Shown in pieces: positions 7,551 to 15,934 of a stretch of 23,946 nt of DNA (its first letter is position 1; each line of letters starts with the position of its first letter). This DNA comes from Lachnospiraceae bacterium (GTDB lineage Bacteria; Bacillota; Clostridia; Lachnospirales; Lachnospiraceae). The position numbers and the translations under genes were made by a program. Where the stretch lies: positions 1,824-25,769 of the forward strand of contig VSOC01000044.1 in NCBI GenBank assembly GCA_009774615.1, in the 5' to 3' direction. The notes below the pieces were generated by a model. The model saw only the letters and a list, made by a program, of their open reading frames with translations. It had not been told where the DNA came from and searched no databases.

Positions 7551-10538
7551 TTACTTCATCAACAAATACCCATAATCCTTAATCACCGTATCGATAATCC
7601 CGCGAAGCCCTTCCGGTACTTCCTCCGGCGTTGTGCCAGCCACATAATCCAGCACCTTTCCAAACAGCCGAACCTTACATTTCCCGGCTTCCTTATCCAA
7701 AACAGCAAAGCCCTGGTTCTTGCTGTTCTCCATATCTGCTTCATTGGCAAACAGAGTAAACTTATCCAAATACGGTGCACTGTCATATGGGCAGAAGCTC
7801 TTACAGTTCCCGCACTCATTGCACATATAGTCCACATGAATAATCTGATGCATTGCCTTTCCAGGAACTTTCACGGAAATATTCGCACGGTTCGGGCAGA
7901 CTTCGACACAATTTTCACAAATTGCCGAACAGGTCAGACAGCGGCTGCTCTCCGGCTCGCTGCACTCTCTTAATAACTGCCCCTTCTTCGCATAGATCCC
8001 GTCTTCATCCACATTGTCCTCAAAATCCCTTGCCAATGTTTTCTTTGCAATCGCCTCCGCTGCCAGACGTCCGTCGCGGATACCCTCAACAACGGTTGCC
8101 GGTCCCTTCACGCCGTCGCCCACAGCATAGATTCCGTTCACGCTGGTTTCCATCGTTTCCGGGTTTACCACAGCCCTGCCCCGGTCGTCCACGGCAATAC
8201 CATTCTTCTGATAATATCCTGTCGGAACCTTCTCGCCAACCGCTGCAATCACAGTATCGGCTAAAACCTCCACCAGCTCATCCGTTTCCACAACGCCGCG
8301 CCGTCCGCTCTCGTCATAATCGCCAAGCACCATCTTCCTGCAGGTCAGCTTCCCGTTTTCCAGCTTCACCGGCGCTAAAAGCTCAGCAAACTCCACGCCG
8401 TCCGCAACTGCCATCTCCAGTTCTTCCGCATCTGCCGGCATAAACCGCTTTGTTCTGCGGTAAACCAGGGAAACCTTCTCAACACCGCTGTTTCTCTTTG
8501 CTGCCCTGGCAGTATCCATTGCCGTATTTCCGCCGCCGATCACGACAACATTCTTCCCTAAATCAACCTTGCCATCGCTCTCCTTAAACCGGCGCAAAAA
8601 CTCCAGCGCATTCACCGGCTTCTCGCCTTCCAGACGCAAAACTCCCGGTTCATTTGCACCCACTGCCACAACCACAGCATCATACTGCGATTTCAGCTCC
8701 GCCAAGTCCAAAATCTCCACGCCGCCCATCAGCTCCACGCCCATAGCTTTAACTAGGGCAACATCCTTCTCAATCACATCCTCGCCGATGCGGAAGCCAG
8801 GAATAATATTGCGCACCACGCCGCCGAACTTCTCATCCTTTTCAAACACCCGAACCTGCCATCCGGCTTTTGCCAGGAAATACGCCGCACTTAACCCCGC
8901 AGGTCCTCCGCCGACAACCGCTGCCTTCTTCCCCGCATCGATAACCGGCTTTACAATCCCTGCCATCAGCGCCTCAAAACCGCCCTCTGCCGCTTCCAGC
9001 TTACTCCTGCGGATATTGACCGGATCTTCATAGAAATTCCTTGTACACTTGCTCATACAATTATGTGCACAAATCGTTCCCGTAATAAAGGGCAATGGAT
9101 TCTTCTCCGTAATTACCTCCAAAGCCTGCAAAAACTTCCCTTCACCTACCAGCTTCAGATATGCCGTAATATCCTGATGAATCGGGCATCCTTCCTTACA
9201 TGGAGCCACAAAGCAATCCACTAACGGCACTTCCTTCTTCATCTTGCGCGACGGCAGAGGCTTAACTGCCTTCACATGGTAAGGATTTGAGGCAACCTCG
9301 TCCACCAGTTCAGCCACACGCACAGCATCCACGCCGCTAAACTCTGCCGCATCCAGCCCCGCAAACATCTGTCCAATCTGCTCTAATCTCTGATAACCAC
9401 CCGGCTTTAACATCGTCGTTGCCATCGTCACCGGCCAGATCCCCGCTGCCACAATATCCTCAATATTCAGCACATCCGCACCGCCCGAATACGAAATCCT
9501 GAGTTTCCCGCCAAAATCCTTTGATAATTTTGCCGCAACCGACATGGAAAGCGCATACAGCGATTTCCCGGACATGTACATTTCCTCACCCGGAAGCTCA
9601 CCTGCCTTAATATCCACCGGAAACGTATTGGTAATCTTCACCCCAAATGCCAGTTCCCTGCTGTCTGCCAATGCCTGCAGCCGCTGCAGCATCGGCACTG
9701 CATCTTCATATTGCAGATCATCCTTAAAATGGAAGTCCCCAAATGCCACATAATCATACCCCATCTTATCCATCATGCTCCGCGCATATTCATAACCCAA
9801 TAAGGTAGGATTACACTTAATAAAGGTATTCGTCCCCTTTTCCGTCAATAAATAGGTTGCAATCCTCTCAATCTCCGCCGGCGGGCATCCGTGCAGCGTA
9901 GAAAGCGTAATACTGTTGCAGATATTCGGGGAAATTCCCTCCACATCCTCCTTCGTCAAAGCCGAAAACCGATCCAGATTCTCCAAAAGCCAGGTCTTGC
10001 ACTCCTCAAAAACCTCCGTTCCCGAAGCATCCTTCATCCCTTCAATAAACGAATTCACCTTTTCGGTCTGGATTCCTGCCAAGTCATAGCCGACACTCAT
10101 ATTAAACTGGAACCCATCCATTGCCCCCAGTCCAAACTCTTTCGCCATCACCTGGCAGGCAAACCATGCCTTCACGTACTCATTAAATGCCTGGGGAACG
10201 TAGAGTTCGGTGGACCATTCTACATTGTAGCACTCGTCATCGGCTTTAATACAGGGCTTGGAAACCGGGAGATCCTCACCGTCAAGAACCTGCACCGTCT
10301 TTAACTCAAAGAAGCGGCTTCCGGCGTAGTAGGCTGCCATGATATTCTGCGCCAACTGCGTGTGCGGACCAGCCGCCGGACCGAAGGGAGTTTCCAGCTT
10401 CCGTCCAAAGATTTCATAAGGCTTACCCTCACCGGCAATGAACGGACGCTTGATGCCGAAGATGCTTCCTTTCTTATGTTCAGCTAAAATCCACTCCATT
10501 AACTGCGAAAATGGAATGGGGGTCATTTTATCGCTCAT
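7551..10538 (-). CDS. ygfK: YgfK, flavin/iron-sulfur oxidoreductase (annotated as putative selenate reductase subunit)
   Basis: A 995-residue protein of typical YgfK length. Residues 1 to about 420 resemble the TIM-barrel part of dihydropyrimidine dehydrogenase. A cysteine cluster region follows from about 446 (CKEGCPIHQD and CAHNCMSKCTRNF), like the GltD/DPD N-terminal Fe-S domain. Two Rossmann motifs come next: AAVVGGGPAGLSAAYF near 537 for FAD and NVVVIGGGNTAMDTA near 661 for NAD(P)H. The C-terminal part has CLTCSAICENCVEVCP and CNECGNCKSFCP from about 863 and 902, the 4Fe-4S ferredoxin-type clusters. AAGGAG lies 7 nt before the ATG. The selenate reductase name is historical; in purine-degrading clusters it more plausibly reduces a purine-derived intermediate or carries electrons for xdh. 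That is inference from architecture and neighbours. Confidence 0.95.
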   Translation of the reverse strand: MSDKMTPIPFSQLMEWILAEHKKGSIFGIKRPFIAGEGKPYEIFGRKLETPFGPAAGPHTQLAQNIMAAYYAGSRFFELKTVQVLDGEDLPVSKPCIKADDECYNVEWSTELYVPQAFNEYVKAWFACQVMAKEFGLGAMDGFQFNMSVGYDLAGIQTEKVNSFIEGMKDASGTEVFEECKTWLLENLDRFSALTKEDVEGISPNICNSITLSTLHGCPPAEIERIATYLLTEKGTNTFIKCNPTLLGYEYARSMMDKMGYDYVAFGDFHFKDDLQYEDAVPMLQRLQALADSRELAFGVKITNTFPVDIKAGELPGEEMYMSGKSLYALSMSVAAKLSKDFGGKLRISYSGGADVLNIEDIVAAGIWPVTMATTMLKPGGYQRLEQIGQMFAGLDAAEFSGVDAVRVAELVDEVASNPYHVKAVKPLPSRKMKKEVPLVDCFVAPCKEGCPIHQDITAYLKLVGEGKFLQALEVITEKNPLPFITGTICAHNCMSKCTRNFYEDPVNIRRSKLEAAEGGFEALMAGIVKPVIDAGKKAAVVGGGPAGLSAAYFLAKAGWQVRVFEKDEKFGGVVRNIIPGFRIGEDVIEKDVALVKAMGVELMGGVEILDLAELKSQYDAVVVAVGANEPGVLRLEGEKPVNALEFLRRFKESDGKVDLGKNVVVIGGGNTAMDTARAAKRNSGVEKVSLVYRRTKRFMPADAEELEMAVADGVEFAELLAPVKLENGKLTCRKMVLGDYDESGRRGVVETDELVEVLADTVIAAVGEKVPTGYYQKNGIAVDDRGRAVVNPETMETSVNGIYAVGDGVKGPATVVEGIRDGRLAAEAIAKKTLARDFEDNVDEDGIYAKKGQLLRECSEPESSRCLTCSAICENCVEVCPNRANISVKVPGKAMHQIIHVDYMCNECGNCKSFCPYDSAPYLDKFTLFANEADMENSKNQGFAVLDKEAGKCKVRLFGKVLDYVAGTTPEEVPEGLRGIIDTVIKDYGYLLMK

Positions 10539-10602
10539 TATTTATTCTCCTTTTCTTTATAGAATTTTTTTGATGTTATGTTGGACTGCGGTAAATTTGG
10601 AT

Positions 10603-10626
10603 GTCAGCATATTAGTTAGCATATTA
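10603..10626. repeat. 12-nt tandem direct repeat in the ygfK leader
   Basis: GTCAGCATATTA at 10603-10614 is followed directly by GTTAGCATATTA at 10615-10626, differing at one base. The pair lies in the 111-nt spacer between the ssnA stop and ygfK, 65-88 nt upstream of the ygfK start. Paired direct repeats at this distance can be activator sites, but no clear promoter was recognised beside them. Confidence 0.4.
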
Positions 10627-10649
10627 ATAAGGTAGCCTATCAGCACCCC

Positions 10650-11981
10650 CTACCCATTTATGCTTTTCCACAGCTTCCCTGCCTCTGCCCTCACATCGGC
10701 CAGTACCTTCTCCTCATCGATCCCGACAAGTTCCCGATCCTTCATCAGCACCTTCCCATTGCACATCGTCATCGTCACACTTCGTCCATTCATCCCAAAC
10801 AAAATATGCCCGTTCACATTCGATCCATCCATTGGTGTCCGCGGTATATAATCGCTTACAATCACATCTGCCGCTGCCCCTTCTTTCAATACACCTAATG
10901 TCTGTCCAAAATACCTTTCTGCAATCTCTGCGTTCCCCTCAAACAGCATCTTTGGTACCTCTCCCCATGCTGCATTGGCATCGCAGAGATGGTGTTTATG
11001 CAGGACATTGGCTACCTTAAAGGATTCCAGTACATCATGCGTATACCCGTCCGTTCCCAGACCTGTCAAAATTCCATGATGCACAATCGCCATCGTAGGC
11101 GGGCATCCGCAGGCATTGCCCATATTGGACTCGGGGTTATGTACCACGCAGGTATCGGTTTCCTTTAATAACTGCATCTCATGCTCATTGACATAGATAC
11201 AATGAGCCGTTATCGTCTTTGGTCCCAGAATATCCCAGTCGTACAGCCGATCCAGAATCCTCTTTCCGTAATGCTTCAGGCAATGGTGCAGATCCTCGAT
11301 TCCCTCTGCTACATGGATGTGATAGCCCACGCCTTCCGGCTTATGGCTTCTTGCCAGTTCCATGGTTTCGTCGGAAATGGTAAAGGAAGCGTGCATTCCC
11401 ATCATTCCTGCAATCATGCCGCTCTTATCGGCAAGTGCATGCTTGATAAAGCGCTCATTTTCCAGAACGGATTCTTTTGCCTTTTCTTTTCCGTCGCGGT
11501 CGGAGATTTCATAGCAAAGGCAGGTACGAATGCCCAGGGTTTTTGCTGCATCTTCAATCGCGGATAAGCTGTCCGGGATTTCGCCGAAGCTTGCATGATG
11601 GTCAAATACAGTGGTTACGCCGTTTTTAATGCTGTCAATATAGGTGGTCATTGCACTCTGGCGGGTCTGTTCGATGGTCAGGTGGCGGTCGATTGTCCAC
11701 CACATTCCATCTAATATGTCCAGAAAGCCGTTTGGATGATAGCCGTTTATGCTCAAGCCTCTTGCCATGGCGCTGTAGATATGCTCATGGGTGTTGATGA
11801 AGGCTGGCATTATTACCCCGCCCTTAGCATCGATAAATTCTGCCTGGGGATATTCCTTCCTTAATGTTAAATAATCGCCCACCTTGACAATCCGGTTTCC
11901 GTCGGTTACGACAGCTCCGCTTTCATAAAATGGATGGGAAGCATCCCTCGTCGCCAGACGTCCGTTTCCTATCAGTATCAT
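10650..11981 (-). CDS. ssnA: SsnA-type putative aminohydrolase (amidohydrolase superfamily)
   Basis: A 443-residue metal-dependent amidohydrolase related to chlorohydrolase/guanine-deaminase-type enzymes, of the length typical for SsnA. Metal-site motifs are visible: NTHEH (His65, His67), HIHVAEG, AHCIYVNEHE and GTDGYTHD. The start is the ATG at 11981 (MILIGNGRLATRD), with AAGGAGG 7 nt upstream; an upstream in-frame ATG at 12038 lacks such a site. It is the first gene of the leftward operon and its promoter lies at 12070-12098. In the purine locus it is expected to deaminate or hydrolyse a purine-derived ring; the exact substrate is unknown to me. The family also occurs beside ygfK and xdh in enterobacteria, which supports a shared pathway. 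Confidence 0.93.
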   Translation of the reverse strand: MILIGNGRLATRDASHPFYESGAVVTDGNRIVKVGDYLTLRKEYPQAEFIDAKGGVIMPAFINTHEHIYSAMARGLSINGYHPNGFLDILDGMWWTIDRHLTIEQTRQSAMTTYIDSIKNGVTTVFDHHASFGEIPDSLSAIEDAAKTLGIRTCLCYEISDRDGKEKAKESVLENERFIKHALADKSGMIAGMMGMHASFTISDETMELARSHKPEGVGYHIHVAEGIEDLHHCLKHYGKRILDRLYDWDILGPKTITAHCIYVNEHEMQLLKETDTCVVHNPESNMGNACGCPPTMAIVHHGILTGLGTDGYTHDVLESFKVANVLHKHHLCDANAAWGEVPKMLFEGNAEIAERYFGQTLGVLKEGAAADVIVSDYIPRTPMDGSNVNGHILFGMNGRSVTMTMCNGKVLMKDRELVGIDEEKVLADVRAEAGKLWKSING

Positions 11982-12069
11982 TATTTTTCCTCCTTTTTCT
12001 TCTTCCAGATTTTGGGGATTTTTGTGTTCAACCTGCACAATTTCTAAAGTGCATTATCTTCATAGCCTA

Positions 12070-12098
12070 ATACTATCACTAAAAATAAGATATTGCAA
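12070..12098 (-). promoter_or_regulatory. Predicted promoter of the ssnA-ygfK-xdh operon
   Basis: On the minus strand TTGCAA (12098-12093) is followed after exactly 17 nt by TAGTAT (12075-12070), preceded by TGA to give an extended -10. The predicted start is near 12063, leaving a leader of about 80 nt before the ssnA ATG at 11981. Confidence 0.6.
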
Positions 12099-12102
12099 GC
12101 CC

Positions 12103-12145
12103 AAAATACAAAAAATTTTAGATTATCTAAAAAATTTTGTATTTT
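12103..12145. promoter_or_regulatory. 43-bp near-perfect palindrome between divergent promoters (candidate regulator site)
   Basis: Two 21-bp arms are centred on base 12124 and match at 19 of 21 positions (mismatches at 12114/12134 and 12115/12133). The left arm reads AAAATAC...TTTTAGAT and the right arm ATCTAAAA...GTATTTT. Its edges are each 5 bp from the -35 elements of the two divergent promoters, and its centre is about 60-61 bp from both predicted transcription starts. That is a usual position for an activator bound upstream of -35. The YheO-type regulator encoded next door is the natural candidate protein. Confidence 0.7.
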
Positions 12146-12149
12146 CCTC

Positions 12150-12177
12150 TTGCATTTTTAAATTTTTGTGCTATGAT
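12150..12177 (+). promoter_or_regulatory. Predicted promoter of the regulator-ygeX operon
   Basis: TTGCAT at 12150-12155 is followed after 16 nt by TATGAT at 12172-12177, with TG at 12169-12170 giving an extended -10. The predicted start is close to 12184, about 150 nt before the regulator start. Confidence 0.6.
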
Positions 12178-12335
12178 GGATGTATGACAAGAAGCGCTCT
12201 TGAAAAAATGACAGAGATTCCTCCATTTTCCGGGAACTTATTTGCCGATGGATTTCCTGTCAAAATAGTGACTCCGGGAAGATTTAGGAATAAGGTAAAC
12301 AAGAGCACACCGGAAGTAAAAAGGAGGGATGCCCG

Positions 12336-13022
12336 ATGAGTTATACCTTAGAACTTTTAACTCAAATCGCCGCGGGATTTGCCAAAGAGTTTGGGAAAAA
12401 CTGCGAGATTGTTGTCCATGATTTATATGCCGAGGATTTGGAACATTCCATTGTCCATATTGAAAACGGACATATTACCAACCGGCAGATTGGCGGAAGC
12501 TCGTCAAGGATTGTGTTAAAGACACTGGATGCCTTAAAGAAACATCCGGATAGCTTAACCGACCATCTGGGCTACCTGACCAAGACAGCAAACGGACAAA
12601 TCTTAAAATCCAGCACCATGTACATTAAGGATGAGTCCGGCGAGGTTCACTATCTGCTCTCCATTAATTATGATATTACGGATTTGATGCATTTCGATCA
12701 GGTAATTAAAACCATGATTGAATCGGAGGAAGCGGAAAAGGATAAGCAGCCGGAGCAGATTGTTACAAATGTCAATGATTTGCTGGATAACCTGATTGAA
12801 CAGTCCGTTGCCCTGGTGGGAAAACCGGCTGCACTGATGAATAAGGAAGAAAAGATTACTGCTATTCAGTTTTTAAATGAAGCAGGTGCCTTCCTGATTA
12901 CCAAGTCCGGCGACAAGGTTTCCAAGTACTTTGGTATTTCCAAGTTTACGCTTTACAGCTACATTGATGTAAACGGAAAGGCAAAGCAAGGCGAAGGTGA
13001 CAGCGAGAAGGCAGAGAACTGA
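12336..13022 (+). CDS. YheO-like transcriptional regulator (PAS_6 plus HTH_22)
   Basis: A 228-residue DNA-binding regulator of the YheO/DauR type. Residues from about 8 to 120 fit the YheO-like PAS domain (EFGKNCEIVVHDL near the start, then YLLSINYDITDL). A linker follows, and residues from about 168 to 215 form the helix-turn-helix (NKEEKITAIQFLNEAGAFLI, then VSKYFGISKFTLYSYI). AAGGAGG lies 8 nt before the ATG. It is the first gene of the rightward operon and faces ssnA across a symmetric divergent promoter with a long palindrome, so it most likely controls both operons in response to a small ligand sensed by the PAS domain. A purine-derived ligand is inferred from context only. Confidence 0.9.
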   Translation: MSYTLELLTQIAAGFAKEFGKNCEIVVHDLYAEDLEHSIVHIENGHITNRQIGGSSSRIVLKTLDALKKHPDSLTDHLGYLTKTANGQILKSSTMYIKDESGEVHYLLSINYDITDLMHFDQVIKTMIESEEAEKDKQPEQIVTNVNDLLDNLIEQSVALVGKPAALMNKEEKITAIQFLNEAGAFLITKSGDKVSKYFGISKFTLYSYIDVNGKAKQGEGDSEKAEN

Positions 13023-13069
13023 TGGTTTATAACATCTGTGGATTGTGTAAATTATTGAACTTTAGATGG

Positions 13070-13075
13070 TATAAA
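13070..13075 (+). promoter_or_regulatory. Possible extended -10 upstream of ygeX
   Basis: TGGTATAAAT at 13067-13076 resembles an extended -10 in the 144-nt spacer between the regulator and ygeX, but no matching -35 is seen. ygeX may also be read from the regulator promoter. Confidence 0.25.
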
Positions 13076-13166
13076 TTTAAGGAAGTGACTGCTTTTGACG
13101 GACTTAAAAAAGCATCTGAACGACAAAAATGAAAACAAGCAATGTGAAAATAAGGAGGAAATCATC

Positions 13167-14375
13167 ATGAACCAGCCAATTTTATGGGTGGAAAACAATA
13201 TGCCGAAAACCGAGGATTCTCAGTTAAAGGTGATGGCACTTGAAGAAGTGAAGAAAGCCAGAACATTCCACGAAAGCTTTCCGCAGTACAGCAAAACACC
13301 TCTGCAGAAGCTGGAGAAGATGGCAGAGTATTTAGGGCTTGGTGAGGTTTACATTAAGGATGAATCTTATCGTTTCGGATTAAACGCATTTAAGGTACTT
13401 GGCGGTTCTTTCGCCATGGCACGTTACATAGCAAAGCAGACCGGAAAAGATGTTTCTGAACTTCCCTACCATGTACTGACCTCCGATAAGCTAAGAGAGG
13501 AATTTGGGCAGGCAACCTTTTTTACGGCAACGGACGGAAACCACGGACGCGGTGTTGCCTGGGCAGCAAACCGGCTGAAGCAAAAAGCCGTTGTCTACAT
13601 GCCCAAAGGTTCTACAGAAACCCGTTTAAACAACATCCGCAAGGAAGGCGCCACGGCGACAATCGAGGAAGTCAACTACGATGAATGCGTGCGCATGGCT
13701 GCTGCTGCCGCTGCTAAGACCGAAAACGGCGTCGTGGTACAGGATACCGCATGGGACGGCTACGAGGAAATCCCGGCCTGGATTATGCAGGGCTACGGCA
13801 CGATGGCAATGGAGGCAAATGAACAGCTTTCTGAATATGGCTGCGGCCGTCCTACCCATGTGTTTGTTCAGGCAGGTGTCGGATCTCTGGCGGGTGCGGT
13901 TCAGGGGTATTTTGCCAACCGTTATCCGGAAAACCCGCCGACCGTTGTTGTTGTTGAAGCAGATGTGGCTGCCTGTCTTTACAAGGGCGCTGCTGCCGGG
14001 GACGGCGATCCGCGCATTGTAGACGGCGATATGCAGACCATTATGGCAGGGCTTGCCTGCGGCGAACCAAATACCATTTCCTGGGATATTTTAAAGAACC
14101 ATGTTAAAGTATTTATCTCTGCTCCGGACTGGGCAGCGGCTAAGGGTATGCGGATGCTCTCCGCTCCGATTAAGGGCGATCCGCAGGTGACAAGCGGCGA
14201 ATCCGGTGCTGCTCCCTTCGGTGTCCTGGCATGTATTATGACCATGGACGAATACAAGAATTTACGTGAAGCCATTGGGTTAGACTCGTCCTCCCGTGTA
14301 CTGCTCTTCTCTACGGAAGGCGATACTGACCCTGAGCGATATAAAAACATTATTTGGGAAGGAAAAGAACGTTAA
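13167..14375 (+). CDS. ygeX: 2,3-diaminopropionate ammonia-lyase (YgeX)
   Basis: A 402-residue PLP enzyme of fold type II that converts 2,3-diaminopropionate to pyruvate and two ammonia. The PLP lysine is Lys76 in GLNAFKVLGGSFA. The conserved aspartate of TDGNHGRG is at about 123, and a second one lies in QDTAW near 193, matching the two catalytic aspartates known for the E. coli enzyme. The start at 13167 (MNQPILWVENNM) is chosen because AAGGAGG lies 8 nt upstream; the longer in-frame start at 13095 adds 24 charged residues and lacks such a site. It is followed by ygeY and ygeW, the same order of functions as in enterobacterial clusters. In the purine route it would release the final three-carbon product as pyruvate. 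Confidence 0.95.
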   Translation: MNQPILWVENNMPKTEDSQLKVMALEEVKKARTFHESFPQYSKTPLQKLEKMAEYLGLGEVYIKDESYRFGLNAFKVLGGSFAMARYIAKQTGKDVSELPYHVLTSDKLREEFGQATFFTATDGNHGRGVAWAANRLKQKAVVYMPKGSTETRLNNIRKEGATATIEEVNYDECVRMAAAAAAKTENGVVVQDTAWDGYEEIPAWIMQGYGTMAMEANEQLSEYGCGRPTHVFVQAGVGSLAGAVQGYFANRYPENPPTVVVVEADVAACLYKGAAAGDGDPRIVDGDMQTIMAGLACGEPNTISWDILKNHVKVFISAPDWAAAKGMRMLSAPIKGDPQVTSGESGAAPFGVLACIMTMDEYKNLREAIGLDSSSRVLLFSTEGDTDPERYKNIIWEGKER

Positions 14376-14409
14376 ACCCAAAGAAAAAACAAAACCATAC
14401 TTCCGGCGT

Positions 14410-14450
14410 GGGGGGATACGGGGTATTCAAACCAAAATACACAACCCCCA
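14410..14450 (+). other. Intergenic hairpin between ygeX and ygeY
   Basis: GTATT at 14423-14427 pairs with AATAC at 14436-14440, and GGGGG at 14411-14415 can pair with CCCCC at 14445-14449. No U-run follows, so it is not a standard terminator. It could protect or separate the ygeX message, but that is only a possibility. Confidence 0.35.
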
Positions 14451-14519
14451 TACACAATAAAACATTTTATTATGGGGAAAACCCTGACCGTGCAAAACCT
14501 GCACAGAATGGAGGAAATT

Positions 14520-15830
14520 ATGGATTTCAAGAAAATTAATGAGGCCGCAAAAAATTATGAAAAGGACATGACCAAGTTCTTACGCGACATCGTGAAATTC
14601 CCGGGTGAGAGCTGCGGCGAGAAGGATCATATCGACCGCATTGCCGAGGAAATGCGCAAGCTGGAATTTGACAAAGTGGAAATTGACCCGATGGGCAATG
14701 TTTTAGGCTGCATGGGAACAGGTTCTACCTTAATCGGCTTTGATGCGCATATTGATACGGTAGGTATCGGAAATCGTGATAATTGGAACTTTGATCCGTA
14801 TGAAGGGTTTGAAAATGACCTGGAAATCGGCGGACGCGGAACTTCTGACCAGCTCGGCGGCATTGTATCTGCGGTTTACGGCGCAAGAATTATGAAGGAT
14901 CTGGGCCTGTTAAGCGATAAGTACACGGTGCTGGTAACCGGTACGGTTCAGGAAGAAGACTGTGACGGTCTTTGCTGGCAGTATATTATTAATGAAGATA
15001 AGGTTCGCCCGGAATTTGTGGTATCTACAGAGCCTACCGACGGCGGAATCTACCGCGGACAGAGAGGACGTATGGAAATCCGTGTGGATGTAACCGGAAT
15101 TTCCTGCCATGGTTCTGCACCGGAGCGCGGTGATAATGCGATTTATAAGATGGCAGATATTCTTCAGGATATTCGTGCATTAAATGAAAATGATGCGGCT
15201 GACGGGACGGAAGTTAAGGGCTTAGTTAAGATGCTGGATGAGAAATATAATCCGCAGTGGAAGGAAGCACGGTTCTTAGGACGCGGTACGGTTACGACTT
15301 CGGAGATTTTCTTTACTTCTCCAAGCCGCTGTGCGGTAGCGGACTCCTGCTCGGTTTCCCTGGATCGCCGGATGACGGCTGGAGAAACCTGGGAAAGCTG
15401 TCTGGATGAGATTCGCGCTCTGCCGAGTGTTAAGAAATATGGGGATGATGTGAAGGTTTCTATGTATGAGTATTCCCGTCCTTCTTATACAAACCTGGTA
15501 TATCCTATCGAGTGCTACTTCCCGACTTGGGTAATTCCGGAAGATCATAAGGTAACGAAGGCATTAGAGGAGGCACACCGCGGACTTTACGGCGACGAGC
15601 GTCAGGGAAATGAGGAAACGATTGCATTGCGGAAAGAGCGTCCGCTCACCGATAAGTGGACGTTCTCGACGAATGGGGTTTCGATTATGGGTAGAAACGG
15701 GATTCCATGTATCGGATTTGGACCAGGGGCAGAGGCACAGGCACATGCACCGAATGAGAAGACCTGGAAAGATGATCTGGTACGGTGCGCAGCGGTTTAT
15801 GCGGCATTACCAACATTATACTGCAAATAA
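14520..15830 (+). CDS. ygeY: YgeY, M20-family metallohydrolase linked to selenium/purine metabolism
   Basis: A 436-residue zinc-dependent hydrolase of the peptidase M20/ArgE/DapE fold. Metal-site motifs are FDAHIDT (His77, Asp79), GRGTSDQLGG (Asp110) and the general-base pair in VQEEDCDG (Glu145/Glu146); a late histidine is in AQAHAPNEK. The start at 14520 (MDFKKINEAA) is chosen because GGAGG lies 5 nt upstream; the in-frame ATG at 14472 has none. Family members sit with ygeX and ygeW and are annotated as putative selenium-metabolism hydrolases. Inferred role: hydrolysis of a carbamoylated or acylated diaminopropionate-type intermediate before YgeX. No peptidase role is implied. The 104-nt A-rich spacer after it has no terminator, so it probably shares a transcript with ygeW. 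Confidence 0.93.
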   Translation: MDFKKINEAAKNYEKDMTKFLRDIVKFPGESCGEKDHIDRIAEEMRKLEFDKVEIDPMGNVLGCMGTGSTLIGFDAHIDTVGIGNRDNWNFDPYEGFENDLEIGGRGTSDQLGGIVSAVYGARIMKDLGLLSDKYTVLVTGTVQEEDCDGLCWQYIINEDKVRPEFVVSTEPTDGGIYRGQRGRMEIRVDVTGISCHGSAPERGDNAIYKMADILQDIRALNENDAADGTEVKGLVKMLDEKYNPQWKEARFLGRGTVTTSEIFFTSPSRCAVADSCSVSLDRRMTAGETWESCLDEIRALPSVKKYGDDVKVSMYEYSRPSYTNLVYPIECYFPTWVIPEDHKVTKALEEAHRGLYGDERQGNEETIALRKERPLTDKWTFSTNGVSIMGRNGIPCIGFGPGAEAQAHAPNEKTWKDDLVRCAAVYAALPTLYCK

Positions 15831-15934
15831 AACTTTTCTGACTCATAAATAAAGATTAGTATAGTATAGAGAACAATAATAGAGAAAAATAAAAAACAAA
15901 AAAATCATAAAAACATAAAAAAGGAGCAAATACG

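Noticed and set aside
13023..13166. N-terminal extension of YgeX from an ATG-like start at 13095
   Set aside because: The extension is charged and unlike the family, and the internal ATG at 13167 has an ideal AAGGAGG site and gives the standard length.
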